This document shows positions 43,624 through 52,426 of a stretch of 64,000 bases of DNA, one piece after another. The notes beneath the pieces were generated by a model that saw only the letters and a program-made list of their open reading frames with translations, had not been told where the DNA came from and ran no database searches. Positions within the stretch are counted from its first letter, which is position 1. Each line of letters begins with the position of its first letter. A program made the position numbers and the translations under genes. The stretch comes from Bacteroidota bacterium (GTDB lineage: Bacteria > Bacteroidota > Bacteroidia > Chitinophagales > Chitinophagaceae). The stretch lies in assembly GCA_018266455.1 (NCBI GenBank), contig JAFEAJ010000008.1, positions 62,001-126,000 on the forward strand. Reading direction: 5' to 3'.

Positions 43624-44269
43624 CGTTGGAAAACGGTTCAACCGCGACTGGATCTTTCGCCATATCCATTATGAGTTTACTAACGGCAATAGTTATGCGA
43701 TTATCGGGCCTAATGGATCAGGCAAATCCACCCTGCTGCAGGTAATTGCAGGAGCCGTAGCAGAAAGCGAAGGGAAGCTGAGTTATGAACCTACAGTTCC
43801 CGGCCTCCGTTTTCCAGTTGCTGATCAGAAACCAGCAGAAAACAACATCCTGCAAACGGAACACTTCTATCAATACATCTCTATTGCAGCGCCCTACCTG
43901 GAGGTGATAGAAGAAATGACCTTTGCTGAATTCCTGCACTTCCATCAGGCTTTCAAGCCTTTTTTAACAGGAATGGATATACGCAATATTATTTCTGCTG
44001 TTGGGCTTGAAAAAGCTGCCGGCAAACAAATCCGTTATTATTCTTCCGGGATGAAACAAAGGGTAAAATTGGCCCAGGCTTTTTTTTCAGGCACACCAAT
44101 AGTTTTGCTTGATGAGCCCTGTACAAACCTGGACATGGATGGTATTGTTTTATATCATCAGCTGATAGAAAAATATTGCAGCAACAGGATTTTGATTGTA
44201 AGTTCTAATGACGAACAGGAATTTGGCTTCTGCACGGAAAGGATCAGTATCTCAGATTACAAGAATTAA
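43604..44269 (+). CDS. ABC transporter ATP-binding protein
   Basis: A 222-residue ATPase. The open frame extends further upstream, but the ATG at 43604 opens 'MKITLIDVGKRFNRDWIFRHI', a normal start for this domain. Walker A 'GPNGSGKST', the Q-loop, signature 'YYSSGMKQRVKLAQ' and Walker B 'PIVLLDEPCTNLD' are complete. It overlaps lpxA by 20 bp. No permease gene is nearby, so its membrane partner is encoded elsewhere or it works in a lipid A-linked export complex. The transported substrate is unknown. Confidence 0.92.
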   Translation: MKITLIDVGKRFNRDWIFRHIHYEFTNGNSYAIIGPNGSGKSTLLQVIAGAVAESEGKLSYEPTVPGLRFPVADQKPAENNILQTEHFYQYISIAAPYLEVIEEMTFAEFLHFHQAFKPFLTGMDIRNIISAVGLEKAAGKQIRYYSSGMKQRVKLAQAFFSGTPIVLLDEPCTNLDMDGIVLYHQLIEKYCSNRILIVSSNDEQEFGFCTERISISDYKN

Positions 44270-44275
44270 CCTGGC

Positions 44276-45490
44276 CTATCGCTGGCTGGCTATCAGCAAA
44301 TTCAAGTCGGTATATTTGAGATCAAACCTTTGGCTGAGGTGGAAATTGGTAAGCGCCCCCTTGAATAAATAAATGCCGCTCCGCAAATGTACTTTGTGCC
44401 ACACAAGGTTTTCGAAGCCGCCTTCATCGCCCGCTTCGAGCAATAATGGCATCAGCACATTGCTCACCGCCTGTGAAGCAGTCCTTGCAAAGCCCGATGG
44501 AATGTTGGGAACACAATAGTGTATTACGCCATATTTCATAAAAATCGGGTGCTCATGCGTTGTGATTTCCGAAGTTTCAAAACAGCCGCCACGATCGATG
44601 CTCACATCAATGATTACACTGCCTGTTCGCATATTGCTTACCATTTCTTCTGTAACAATGACCGGTGTTCGCCCACTTTGTGAACTTAAAGCGCCAACTG
44701 CAACTTCGCATGTTTTTAACTGCTTAGCCAAAATACGCGGCTCAAGCACCGAAGTCCACATGCGCTGCCCGATATTGTTCTGTAGCCTTTTGAGCCGGTA
44801 CACGCTATTGTCAAAAACTTTCACAGAAGCGCCAAGTGCAAGTGCTGCCCTTGCAGCAAATTCGCCAACAATGCCAGCGCCAAGAATGATCACTTTTGTT
44901 GGTGGGATGCCCGAAATGCCTCCCAGCAGCACTCCTTTGCCATGATTAGAAGAACCAAGATACTGCCCCGCTATCAGCATCACTGCGCTCCCTGCAATTT
45001 CGCTCATGCTGCGCACAATTGGATAAGTGCCGCTATCGTCTTTCAAATTCTCAAATGAAATACCAGTAATGCGTTTGTCCATCATTTTTTGCAGCAGGTC
45101 AGACTTCATGGCCGACAAATGAATGGGAGAAATGATAATCTGGTTGAGTTGCAGCAAAGGAATATCTTCCTCAACCACCGGGGCACTTTTCACAAGAATT
45201 GGCGATTTAAATACCTCGGCTTTGTCATAAACAATTTTTGCCCCGGCTTCGCTGTATTCTCTGTCCGGATAATGAGTAGCCTCTCCGGCATTATGCTCAA
45301 TGACCACATAGTGCCCATTGTTGATCAGCACGCTTACAGCTTCCGGTGTAAGGGCAATGCGGTTTTCCTGGAAAGCAGTTTCTTTCGGGATACCGATATG
45401 CAATTGAGCACCTTTCGGTTTAATATCCAGGGTTTCTTCCTGTGTTTCGAAGTTAAATAAGGGGCTGACAATAGGTTTTTGCTGAGGCAT
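44276..45490 (-). CDS. ald: Alanine dehydrogenase
   Basis: An NAD-dependent enzyme that interconverts L-alanine with pyruvate and ammonia, in the cytoplasm. 'GIPKETAFQENRIALTPEAV' is the N-terminal substrate region (shared with PNT alpha subunits); 'VIILGAGIVGEFAARAALALGASVKVFD' spans the Rossmann fold (positions around 200-227); and 'IIDVSIDRGGCFETSEITTHEHP' carries catalytic residues. At 404 residues it is slightly longer than typical Ald (about 370) because of an N-terminal extension of about 30 residues, typical of Bacteroidota members. It converges with the ABC gene, 6 bp apart. Confidence 0.93.
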   Translation of the reverse strand: MPQQKPIVSPLFNFETQEETLDIKPKGAQLHIGIPKETAFQENRIALTPEAVSVLINNGHYVVIEHNAGEATHYPDREYSEAGAKIVYDKAEVFKSPILVKSAPVVEEDIPLLQLNQIIISPIHLSAMKSDLLQKMMDKRITGISFENLKDDSGTYPIVRSMSEIAGSAVMLIAGQYLGSSNHGKGVLLGGISGIPPTKVIILGAGIVGEFAARAALALGASVKVFDNSVYRLKRLQNNIGQRMWTSVLEPRILAKQLKTCEVAVGALSSQSGRTPVIVTEEMVSNMRTGSVIIDVSIDRGGCFETSEITTHEHPIFMKYGVIHYCVPNIPSGFARTASQAVSNVLMPLLLEAGDEGGFENLVWHKVHLRSGIYLFKGALTNFHLSQRFDLKYTDLNLLIASQR

Positions 45491-45663
45491 GTTTCAGGGC
45501 TTATCAAAAATTCGATTGCGCAATCATGATTTATAGTAAGATACAATATTAAATCGAATCAATGACATTATATTTTCAATTATTAAATGAAATATGCCTG
45601 CATCAGCACATAGATAGTATTGCTATGCAAATAGTTCGGCATCGCAATGCATCAGCCTTTAAT

Positions 45664-46368
45664 TTACACAGATAATATGGTTGCGGCCACAATGCCGGCC
45701 GTTTCTGTCCTTAACCTCGTATTGCCTAGGGAAACAGGAATGAAATGATGTTGGTAAGCAAAAAAGATTTCTTCCTGCGCAAAATCGCCCTCAGGCCCTA
45801 TTAAAATAATTTGCGAAGAAGTAGATGGGTTAGCCGCATCGGTAACGGAGGCTTTGGTTTCTTCTAAACAATGCGCAATGAATTTTTGTGATTGATGCGA
45901 CTCGGCAACAATTTCTTTAAAAGCTGTAAGTTCCCTCAAAACAGGCAGCCACACTTGTTGCGACTGCAACATAGCGCTTATCAAAATACTGTTCATCCTG
46001 TCATGGCGAAAATGCTGTTTTTCGGTACGTTGGCAAATAAGCGGAATGATTTCATTAACGCCAAGCTCTGCCGATTTTTCAAGAAACCATTCGAAGCGGC
46101 TTGCATTTTTTAATATGGAAATACCAATTGAAATTTTTCTCGCCCTTTGTTCTTCAAAACTTTTTTTCAGGATTTTAACGGTGCATTTTTTCCTGTGCCC
46201 ATCTATAATTTCACAATCAGCCAGGCTTCCTTTGCCATTGGTCAGCAATAGGTTTTCACCAGCTTTCATTCTTAACACCTGCACTATATGTTTTGAGGTT
46301 TCTTCATTAAGCACAATGAATTTTTCATCTTGTTGAAATTCTTCTATATAAAACAAAGGGGCTTGCAT
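45664..46368 (-). CDS. rsmE: 16S rRNA m3U1498 methyltransferase
   Basis: It methylates N3 of U1498 in 16S rRNA near the P site. The protein has an N-terminal PUA-like domain (to about 70) and a C-terminal SPOUT knot. 'LIGPEGDFAQEEI' and 'SLGNTRLRTETAGIV' are the conserved SAM-binding knot motifs. Length (234) is normal. The CYTH gene lies upstream on the same strand with a 9-bp gap, so they may be co-transcribed. Confidence 0.95.
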   Translation of the reverse strand: MQAPLFYIEEFQQDEKFIVLNEETSKHIVQVLRMKAGENLLLTNGKGSLADCEIIDGHRKKCTVKILKKSFEEQRARKISIGISILKNASRFEWFLEKSAELGVNEIIPLICQRTEKQHFRHDRMNSILISAMLQSQQVWLPVLRELTAFKEIVAESHQSQKFIAHCLEETKASVTDAANPSTSSQIILIGPEGDFAQEEIFFAYQHHFIPVSLGNTRLRTETAGIVAATILSV

Positions 46369-46377
46369 GATGAATGG

Positions 46378-46917
46378 TCAATGACGAATGATGAATGATT
46401 GCTTATCCTGCAATAGCATATCGCTGTAGGAAATGGCAATATAATCAGAAGGTGATATGCCTAAAAACGAGGAATAATAATCACATTGCTGCTTCAGTTT
46501 TTCAATATCAATTTTACCATCTTGATCAATGGCTTCTACTTCAACAAATTCTCCTAAATCTTTTACGCTGTCGAAATGGAACTTTACATTTTCAATAAAA
46601 TAAATCCTCCTGAACTTCTCAACGACCACTTTGATGCCGTTAACTTTTACCAAGATCTTTTTAAGGTTTTCATCAGGCCGGTGTTCAAATAAAATGATGT
46701 CAGATTGTTTAGCGCCGGCAATATTTTTTCTTTCATAAAAAATCAATGCGCTTTCAATATTGCCCTCTCTCAATTTCAACCTCCCTGCCGGCACATTAAA
46801 ATAAGTATCAACCTGATGGTCTTCCCCAATAAATAGCGGGCCCAGCAACTGAATTTTTTTTTCTAATGCCAAAATATTCTCAGCCTTTGCCTTGAATTCA
46901 AAATTTAGATATGGCAT
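46378..46917 (-). CDS. CYTH-domain protein (class IV adenylate cyclase/thiamine triphosphatase fold)
   Basis: A 179-residue protein with the CYTH triphosphate-tunnel fold. The family's alternating charged motif is 'NFEFKAKA' near the start, 'DTYFNVPAGRLKLRE' and 'VEKFRRIYFIEN' add tunnel-lining basic residues, and 'LGEFVEVEAI' lies near the end. Such enzymes bind triphosphates; members act as adenylate cyclases, thiamine triphosphatases or tripolyphosphatases. The exact substrate is open. It is 9 bp from rsmE. Confidence 0.85.
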   Translation of the reverse strand: MPYLNFEFKAKAENILALEKKIQLLGPLFIGEDHQVDTYFNVPAGRLKLREGNIESALIFYERKNIAGAKQSDIILFEHRPDENLKKILVKVNGIKVVVEKFRRIYFIENVKFHFDSVKDLGEFVEVEAIDQDGKIDIEKLKQQCDYYSSFLGISPSDYIAISYSDMLLQDKQSFIIRH

Positions 46918-47016
46918 AACTTGTTTTTATTTCACACAAAGAACGTAAAGAATACAACGCACTAAGGTTTATTCCCTGTATTCTTTGAAGCCCTGCGTAA
47001 AAAAATTTAAAATAAA

Positions 47017-47043
47017 AAAGGAGAATGTCAGTCATTCTCCTTT
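47017..47043 (-). terminator. Terminator of dnaB
   Basis: AAAGGAGAATG (47017-47027) pairs with CATTCTCCTTT (47033-47043) across a 5-base loop. Read on the minus strand a T-rich run follows. It lies 19 bp after the dnaB stop. Confidence 0.82.
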
Positions 47044-47062
47044 GCACTTAATAACCGTCCAA

Positions 47063-48631
47063 TTAAAAAGGTGTCTCATCGTCATCGAAATCGGCAGCTG
47101 AAGGCAAATCGTTCATCTTGCTTCCGGCCTGTATAAAGAGCTTAGCCCCCCCATCCTCATCAGGAACAGGTTTCCAGTTTCCGGGGGGCAGGCCAATCCC
47201 GCCAAAATCGCTGCCTGTTTCTTCAATAAATTTTTGAATATGCAAAAGTGCACGGAGCTTGATGTTATCAAGCGAACCGTTACGATGTTTGGCTATGCGC
47301 ACATGCGTTTCGCCGCGGTTGCTTTCACCCATTTCGTTTGTTGTGATATCGTAATAATCCGGCCTGTACAAGAACATGACCATATCTGCATCCTGTTCAA
47401 TAGCGCCTGATTCACGAAGATCGCTCAATTGGGGCATCTTGCTTCCTTCCTTTCTCTTCTCCACTTCACGGCTCAATTGCGAAAGGGCAATGATCGGAAC
47501 GCCCAATTCTTTTGCCAGGCTTTTCAGGTCTCTCGAAATACGGCTTATTTCTTGTTCGCGGTTGGTATTCCGGTTCTCGCCCGCGCCGCTCATTAGCTGA
47601 AGGTAGTCGATGAGGATTAGCCCAACATTATACTTGTTTTTCAATCGCCTGCATTTTGCCCGAAGCTCAAAAATATTTAGCGCAGCCGTGTCATCAATAA
47701 AAATGGGAGCCTGTGCCAGGCGCTGGATACCTTTGGCGTAAAGCTGCTTCATCTCATGTTCTTCCAGCTTGCCGCGGGCAATTTTTTCAAGCCAGATTTC
47801 ACTTTCTGCTGCAAGGATACGCTGTACGAGCTGGCTGGCGCTCATCTCCAGGCTAAAAAATGCAACTGAGGTTGGTTTGGTAGGGTGCAAAGCTGCGTTC
47901 CTTGCCAGATTGAGCGCAAAAGCAGTTTTGCCAACCGATGGGCGGGCCGCAAGAATAATAAGGTCTGTCGGCTGCCATCCGTAAGTGACATGGTCAAGTG
48001 ATCGGAACCCCGAAGGGACTCCAGTTATGTCTTCATTTTTGTTCCTTAAGTCTTCGATGCGCTGAATGGTTTTGACAAGCACTGTATCGATTTTGTCAAA
48101 ATTTTTACGAAGGTGGTTATTGGTAATCTCGAACAATTTGCTTTCCGCTTCATCCAACAAATCAAAAACATCGGTACTGTCTTCATATGCATCGCCAATG
48201 ATTTCCCCGCTGATCCGTATCAGCTCGCGCTGAATGAACTTCTGCATAATGATCCTTGAATGGGCTTCGATATTTGCAGCGGAAACGACAGTGTTGGTGA
48301 GCTTGGTAACATAGTAGGCCCCGCCTACAAATTCAAGTTCTTCACTAAATCTCAATTCTTCCACAACAGTCAAAATATCAATCGGCTGGCTTTTTTTTGC
48401 CAGAGACTGCATGGCACGGAAAATCTTCTGGTGGCTGTCAACATAGAAACATTCAGGTTTCAAGATTTCGATTACCGTATCAAATGCCCCTTTTTCGAGC
48501 ATAACGGCTCCCAAAACTGCCTCTTCGATGTCTTTTGCCTGCGGCGGCACTTTTCCATAAACCATCGTACTGGTGTCGACGGAAGGGGCACGCCTTAACT
48601 TTCTTTCTTTATTCAAATTCATCAGGTCCAT
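47063..48631 (-). CDS. dnaB: Replicative DNA helicase
   Basis: The hexameric helicase of the replication fork. The N-terminal domain begins 'PPQAKDIEEAVLGAVMLEKGAFD', and the RecA-like motor has Walker A 'ARPSVGKTAFALNLARN', 'FFSLEMSASQLVQRILAAES', and the Walker B-like 'LILIDYLQLMSG'. The helicase signature 'EQDADMVMFLYRPDYY' follows. Length (522) fits DnaB, and no intein is present. The start may be either of two close methionines (48631 or 48622). It is followed by a strong terminator, and the upstream gap contains DnaA-box-like sites. Confidence 0.97.
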   Translation of the reverse strand: MDLMNLNKERKLRRAPSVDTSTMVYGKVPPQAKDIEEAVLGAVMLEKGAFDTVIEILKPECFYVDSHQKIFRAMQSLAKKSQPIDILTVVEELRFSEELEFVGGAYYVTKLTNTVVSAANIEAHSRIIMQKFIQRELIRISGEIIGDAYEDSTDVFDLLDEAESKLFEITNNHLRKNFDKIDTVLVKTIQRIEDLRNKNEDITGVPSGFRSLDHVTYGWQPTDLIILAARPSVGKTAFALNLARNAALHPTKPTSVAFFSLEMSASQLVQRILAAESEIWLEKIARGKLEEHEMKQLYAKGIQRLAQAPIFIDDTAALNIFELRAKCRRLKNKYNVGLILIDYLQLMSGAGENRNTNREQEISRISRDLKSLAKELGVPIIALSQLSREVEKRKEGSKMPQLSDLRESGAIEQDADMVMFLYRPDYYDITTNEMGESNRGETHVRIAKHRNGSLDNIKLRALLHIQKFIEETGSDFGGIGLPPGNWKPVPDEDGGAKLFIQAGSKMNDLPSAADFDDDETPF

Positions 48632-49100
48632 ATCGGGTTAGTAATCCAGAATATGATAAAATATTTTTCAGCCAGGTTTATAGATCGGTTTTGCAGGGTG
48701 CTGGGATCAAATTAAGAATACAGGGAAGCCGCTTGGCTAAACCTTGTTTTAACCAGGCTCACTGGGCCAGCATGCCATCCTTATTAAGAAATTATTAAAG
48801 TCTCCGATGAACCGAATGTTACCCCGTTGAGTCAGGACGGCGAATATAGAGCCCTATTTCTTTTTTGAAGGCATTTTTCTTTTTTTATATTTCTCCATCA
48901 GTAATCCACAAAACAGTTCACATCATTCCGGCCTTTGCTAACAGCGCCCCGCAAGCTTTCCACAATTTAAAAAAGTTTTTTCCTTTTTAGATGAATTAAT
49001 CCACACCTGTTGTGCAAAAAAAATAAAGCCTGAAAATTTGGCTGATTTTTATTGCTACCAGAATGGGGCTTGCAGGTTTTTTTGCCAGAACAGTAGTTTT
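48632..49100. other. Gene-free region with three DnaA-box-like sites
   Basis: About 470 bp between dnaB and a terminator contain no gene. On the plus strand TAATCCACA occurs at 48902-48910 and 48997-49005, each one mismatch from the DnaA box TTATCCACA, and CTTTCCACA at 48956-48964. T-rich runs lie at about 48861-48890 and 48969-48988. The spacing (about 54 and 41 bp) and AT-rich flanks recall replication-origin or DnaA-controlled regions. Confidence 0.4.
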
Positions 49101-49147
49101 CCAAAAAGCATGAAGGCCGCTGTGATGGCGGCCTTCATGCTTTTTGG
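49101..49147 (-). terminator. Strong hairpin terminator of the first DUF6600 gene
   Basis: A perfect 20-bp inverted repeat: 49101-49120 is the exact reverse complement of 49128-49147, with a 7-base loop. A run of five T lies within each outer arm, so it could act in both directions. It is 33 bp after the stop of the gene at 49180. Confidence 0.78.
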
Positions 49148-49179
49148 GTATTTTTAAACATATGTTGAAATGCGCTTGG

Positions 49180-50655
49180 CTATTGACGATTTTCATCTTT
49201 AGGTTTCTCTTTTATTTTTTGATCTTTGTTAAGCGGTGGCCTATTAAAATCTTTCTTCTGCTGTTGCTGCCTTGATTGGCCCTGATCTTGTTGTTGGAGC
49301 TGGTTATTCCTGTTAAGCTGGCGGCCAGGCTGGTTTTGATTGTTAACATTGCTATTATTGGGTTGATTTGTGGGCTGGTTATTAGGCCTGTTAAAATGGC
49401 GATTGCTGTTTTCCATGTTTGTGCCCGGTTGGCCATTGGCGTTTACCGGCTGGCTATTGTTCGGGGTGCTTGCGTTCGGCCTTACATTGTTCACCGCGTT
49501 ATTATCTGGCTTCCCATTGCTATTAATAGGCTGATTATTGCTTTGCAGCTGATTGGCAGGCCGGAGCCCACGATTAGTGTCAAACCTGTTATTGCTTGGT
49601 TGCCCACTGCTGTTTACAGGCTGGTTGTTGTTCTGAATGTTTGCGTTCGGCCTGTCATTATTCACAGCATTATTATTTAACTGTGCGTTACCATTAGCAG
49701 GCTGGCCAATATTTGTCTGTCTTTCATTTATATTATTGTTGTTGCCGGAAATAGGCCTGAGGCTATTCAACTGCTGCACCCTTGCCGGAGCAGGATGTTG
49801 TAGGCTACTGCCCGAACCAGGATTGTTTTGAGCTGGGCCCGGCTTTACCGTTGGCCTGTACAACGTGAGCCTGTTATTGTCAAACTGCTGCCCGGGCTTG
49901 TTGCTGTTATTGATTGCAACCGGCCTTAAAGTGGTTCCTGTTGCCCTGGAAACTTCGTTTGGATCTGGCCCGGGCGCATAAAAATTATTCCTGACATTGT
50001 TCGTTACCCTGGTATTGGTATTGCTGTTATTGGTGACATAGTTATTGGTAACATTATTATTGATGATTGTGGTGTTATTGATAATCGTCACGTTCTTTGT
50101 TTCATTCACGTAATAATTATTTACTCTTGGGCTCGCTACATATTCATGAGGGACAAAGCACCAATAATGGTTTGGAGGATTATATGAGTTGATCGAAACG
50201 CCAATGCTCACGCCAGGGCTTAAAGGTGCCCAACCATAATAATCATTATTTTGCCTCCAGCTCACCCACGCCGGGGCCCATTCATATCCTGGCACCCACA
50301 TCCACCCGTAATTATTGTCAAAAAACCAGCGGCCATAATGGAAAGGCGCCCATCCCCAGTTATAATCCGATGCCCAAACCCAACCCGCATCGGAATAAAC
50401 CCAATGCCCATTTGTTGAATATGGCTTAAACCCATAGCCCACATTGGGCGCCCATACATAACCATAACCAGGATAACTAACCCATTGGCCGTAGGGGCTT
50501 AGGTCATCGTAAAATGTTTGGTAAGAAACTTCCTCCTGTACTGGCGCTGGTGGGGGCGGAGGAGGAGCTGGAGCAGGGTTCTGAACAACATAAGTTGGCC
50601 CGCAAGATGCAAGTCCTATAGCAATTGCTAAAAAAATATAAGTAGCTTTTATCAT
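49180..50655 (-). CDS. DUF6600 (YxWGxW-repeat) secreted lipoprotein, Asn-rich tail
   Basis: A 491-residue protein. A lipobox 'LASCGP' near residues 16-20 indicates outer-membrane lipidation, followed by a Pro-rich linker. Residues 45-165 are a DUF6600 domain with Trp/Tyr/Gly-rich repeats ('YDDLSPYGQWV', 'YGYVWAPNVGYGF', 'DYNWGWAPFHYGRW', 'WVPGYEWAPAWVSW'). After an Asn-rich stretch the C-terminal 250 residues are very rich in Asn, Gln and Pro, with a loosely repeated unit of about 60 residues containing 'QPVN' and 'NGQP' blocks. It is the second of two tandem paralogs. The role is unknown; the composition suggests a surface or matrix protein. Confidence 0.82.
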   Translation of the reverse strand: MIKATYIFLAIAIGLASCGPTYVVQNPAPAPPPPPPAPVQEEVSYQTFYDDLSPYGQWVSYPGYGYVWAPNVGYGFKPYSTNGHWVYSDAGWVWASDYNWGWAPFHYGRWFFDNNYGWMWVPGYEWAPAWVSWRQNNDYYGWAPLSPGVSIGVSINSYNPPNHYWCFVPHEYVASPRVNNYYVNETKNVTIINNTTIINNNVTNNYVTNNSNTNTRVTNNVRNNFYAPGPDPNEVSRATGTTLRPVAINNSNKPGQQFDNNRLTLYRPTVKPGPAQNNPGSGSSLQHPAPARVQQLNSLRPISGNNNNINERQTNIGQPANGNAQLNNNAVNNDRPNANIQNNNQPVNSSGQPSNNRFDTNRGLRPANQLQSNNQPINSNGKPDNNAVNNVRPNASTPNNSQPVNANGQPGTNMENSNRHFNRPNNQPTNQPNNSNVNNQNQPGRQLNRNNQLQQQDQGQSRQQQQKKDFNRPPLNKDQKIKEKPKDENRQ

Positions 50656-50861
50656 AACCTGATTTTAAAAGTTTTCAAATGTAATCCATTTAGCATTGCA
50701 CAAATCGTGCAAAAGCAGCCTCATCTATTCTCAACGGCTTGGCTTAACTAATATTTTACAATTATTGAATTTGATTGTTGAAAATTGCAATGGGAACAAT
50801 CTTCAATATCTACATTAAGCATTGGCCATACCTCTTTTTACGGTAGCTTTCCGGTTCGAAA

Positions 50862-50892
50862 AAGAAACACGCTGACGAAGAACGTGTTTCTT
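50862..50892 (-). terminator. Terminator of the second DUF6600 gene
   Basis: AAGAAACACG (50862-50871) pairs with CGTGTTTCTT (50883-50892) over an 11-base loop. On the minus strand a TTTTTC run follows. It is 29 bp after the stop of the gene at 50921. Confidence 0.72.
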
Positions 50893-50920
50893 AGTTGGCA
50901 GCTGGTTCATTCGGCACCAC

Positions 50921-52246
50921 TTACATCCCTCTTCTATCAAAACCTCTCCTGTCGCCAAAGGGGTTATTGCGTTGGACCTGCGGTTGCATTGGCCTGTTTT
51001 GGACTTGAGGCTGCGCTATTATAAAAGCTCTTTGCTGGGGCTGCTGCATTTGTGGATGCCCATTATCATTAGCTCCGTTGCTTCTTCTGAGGAAAGGCAT
51101 TTCAACTGCTTGTCTCTGATTACCGGCTACTGGCTGTTGCGGCTGTTGAATAGTCCTCTGGAAATTCCTGTTATCATTGTTGAAAAAGCCGCCCCTTTTA
51201 TCGTTCGCAGGCTGGTTGTTTGCCACAACTTCGTTTGCCCTGTTTTGGAAGAAAGGCCTGGCATATTGCCTGTTCGCCGGCGTACTATTAGCAGGGCTGT
51301 TGAATTGCGGCCTGTAATTATTTGCAGGCACAGCTTGCCTGTTTATATCCGGGCGGTTGTTATTCAAATCAGGTCTATCAAATATTCTGCCCTTATTCTG
51401 ATTTTGAGCAAACCCTCTCAAAGGCTCAACGCGTGCAGGCATAAACCTTTGAGCATTGCTTGCATTTACTCTTGGCCTGAAAAGGCGGAGTTCGTTATTG
51501 TTTATCTGTGCGACACCGGCATGGTTATTATTCATTATTGTAACCGGGCGGATTGAGCTGTGCGTGAACATCCCAACTTCTTCGGCTCTTGGGCCTGCTG
51601 CAAAATATCTGTTGCCGCCATTGCTGTAATTATTGATAACCGTATTATTAATGATGGTAGTGTTATTGATAATTGTTGTGTTCCTGTTTTCGCTCACGCA
51701 ATAATTGTAAATATTTGGCCTTGTAACATATTCATGAGGGGCAAAACACCAATAACTTGCAGGAGGGTTATAGGAACCAATGGAGATACTGAAACCAATA
51801 GAAGGAGCCAATGGAGCCCAGCCATAGTATTCGCTACTGCTTCTCCAGCTTACCCAGGCTGGCGCCCATTCATAACCCGGCAACCACAACCAACCATAAT
51901 AGCTGTCGTAAAACCAACGGCCATAATGGAATGTCGCCCATCCCCAGTTATAGCCGGAAACCCATGTCCACCCTAAATCCGTATAAACCCAATGCCCATT
52001 TGTTGCATAAGGCTTGAAGTCATCTCCTACATAAGGCGACCAAACATAGCCATACTGGGGGTTGTTGACCCACTGGCCATAAGGCGTCAAATCGTCATAA
52101 AAAGTCTGATAAGAAATATCCTGGCCATCCTGATATGTAGAATTGTTTTCCTGGTAATAAGGGTCCGAATAGGCTTGGCTATAAGTAGCGCAAGACGATG
52201 CCTGAAGAGCTATTAAGAGTAAGCTAAAGAGTGTAAAATTTTTCAT
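50921..52246 (-). CDS. DUF6600 (YxWGxW-repeat) exported protein, second paralog
   Basis: A 441-residue paralog of the gene at 49180, on the same strand and 265 bp upstream of it. The lipobox is 'LQASSCATYS' around residues 15-24. The DUF6600 domain (about 46-165) keeps the same Trp/Tyr repeats ('YDDLTPYGQWV', 'YNWGWATFHYGRW'). The tail is rich in Asn, Gln, Arg and Pro but differs in sequence. Each gene has its own terminator, so they are probably expressed separately. Duplication followed by divergence of the tails is the simplest reading. The function is unknown. Confidence 0.82.
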   Translation of the reverse strand: MKNFTLFSLLLIALQASSCATYSQAYSDPYYQENNSTYQDGQDISYQTFYDDLTPYGQWVNNPQYGYVWSPYVGDDFKPYATNGHWVYTDLGWTWVSGYNWGWATFHYGRWFYDSYYGWLWLPGYEWAPAWVSWRSSSEYYGWAPLAPSIGFSISIGSYNPPASYWCFAPHEYVTRPNIYNYCVSENRNTTIINNTTIINNTVINNYSNGGNRYFAAGPRAEEVGMFTHSSIRPVTIMNNNHAGVAQINNNELRLFRPRVNASNAQRFMPARVEPLRGFAQNQNKGRIFDRPDLNNNRPDINRQAVPANNYRPQFNSPANSTPANRQYARPFFQNRANEVVANNQPANDKRGGFFNNDNRNFQRTIQQPQQPVAGNQRQAVEMPFLRRSNGANDNGHPQMQQPQQRAFIIAQPQVQNRPMQPQVQRNNPFGDRRGFDRRGM

Positions 52247-52393
52247 ACGTTGCTTTTTAAAGGTGAATAATCATTAGTCAGACTTAACAATTGTTAACAG
52301 GTACAAACAATAAAATTCATTTAACTTTTATTTGGCTTCAAAACTCTCAAATCTCAGAAGCTGGTTCATGCTCTTGTCTTAGGCTGAAAAAAC

Positions 52394-52401
52394 TATCTTT
52401 G
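52394..52401 (+). promoter_or_regulatory. -7 box upstream of pheT
   Basis: TATCTTTG fits the Bacteroidota -7 consensus and ends 25 bp before the ATG at 52427. The best -33 candidate (CTTG, 52373-52376) is only 17 bp upstream, shorter than usual, so the call is tentative. Confidence 0.4.
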
Positions 52402-52426
52402 CCGCTCAAATAAGCATCAGCAAGAA

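Noticed and set aside
49200..49720. Repeated pattern that could suggest a CRISPR or tandem-repeat locus
   Set aside because: The repeats are imperfect, in frame, and code for Asn/Gln/Pro-rich blocks of the DUF6600 tail; there are no uniform spacers.
50972..51556. 194-residue plus-strand frame opposite the DUF6600 gene
   Set aside because: Low-complexity Asn/Gln-rich coding produces long antisense frames rich in Ile, Leu and Val; there is no start context or homology.
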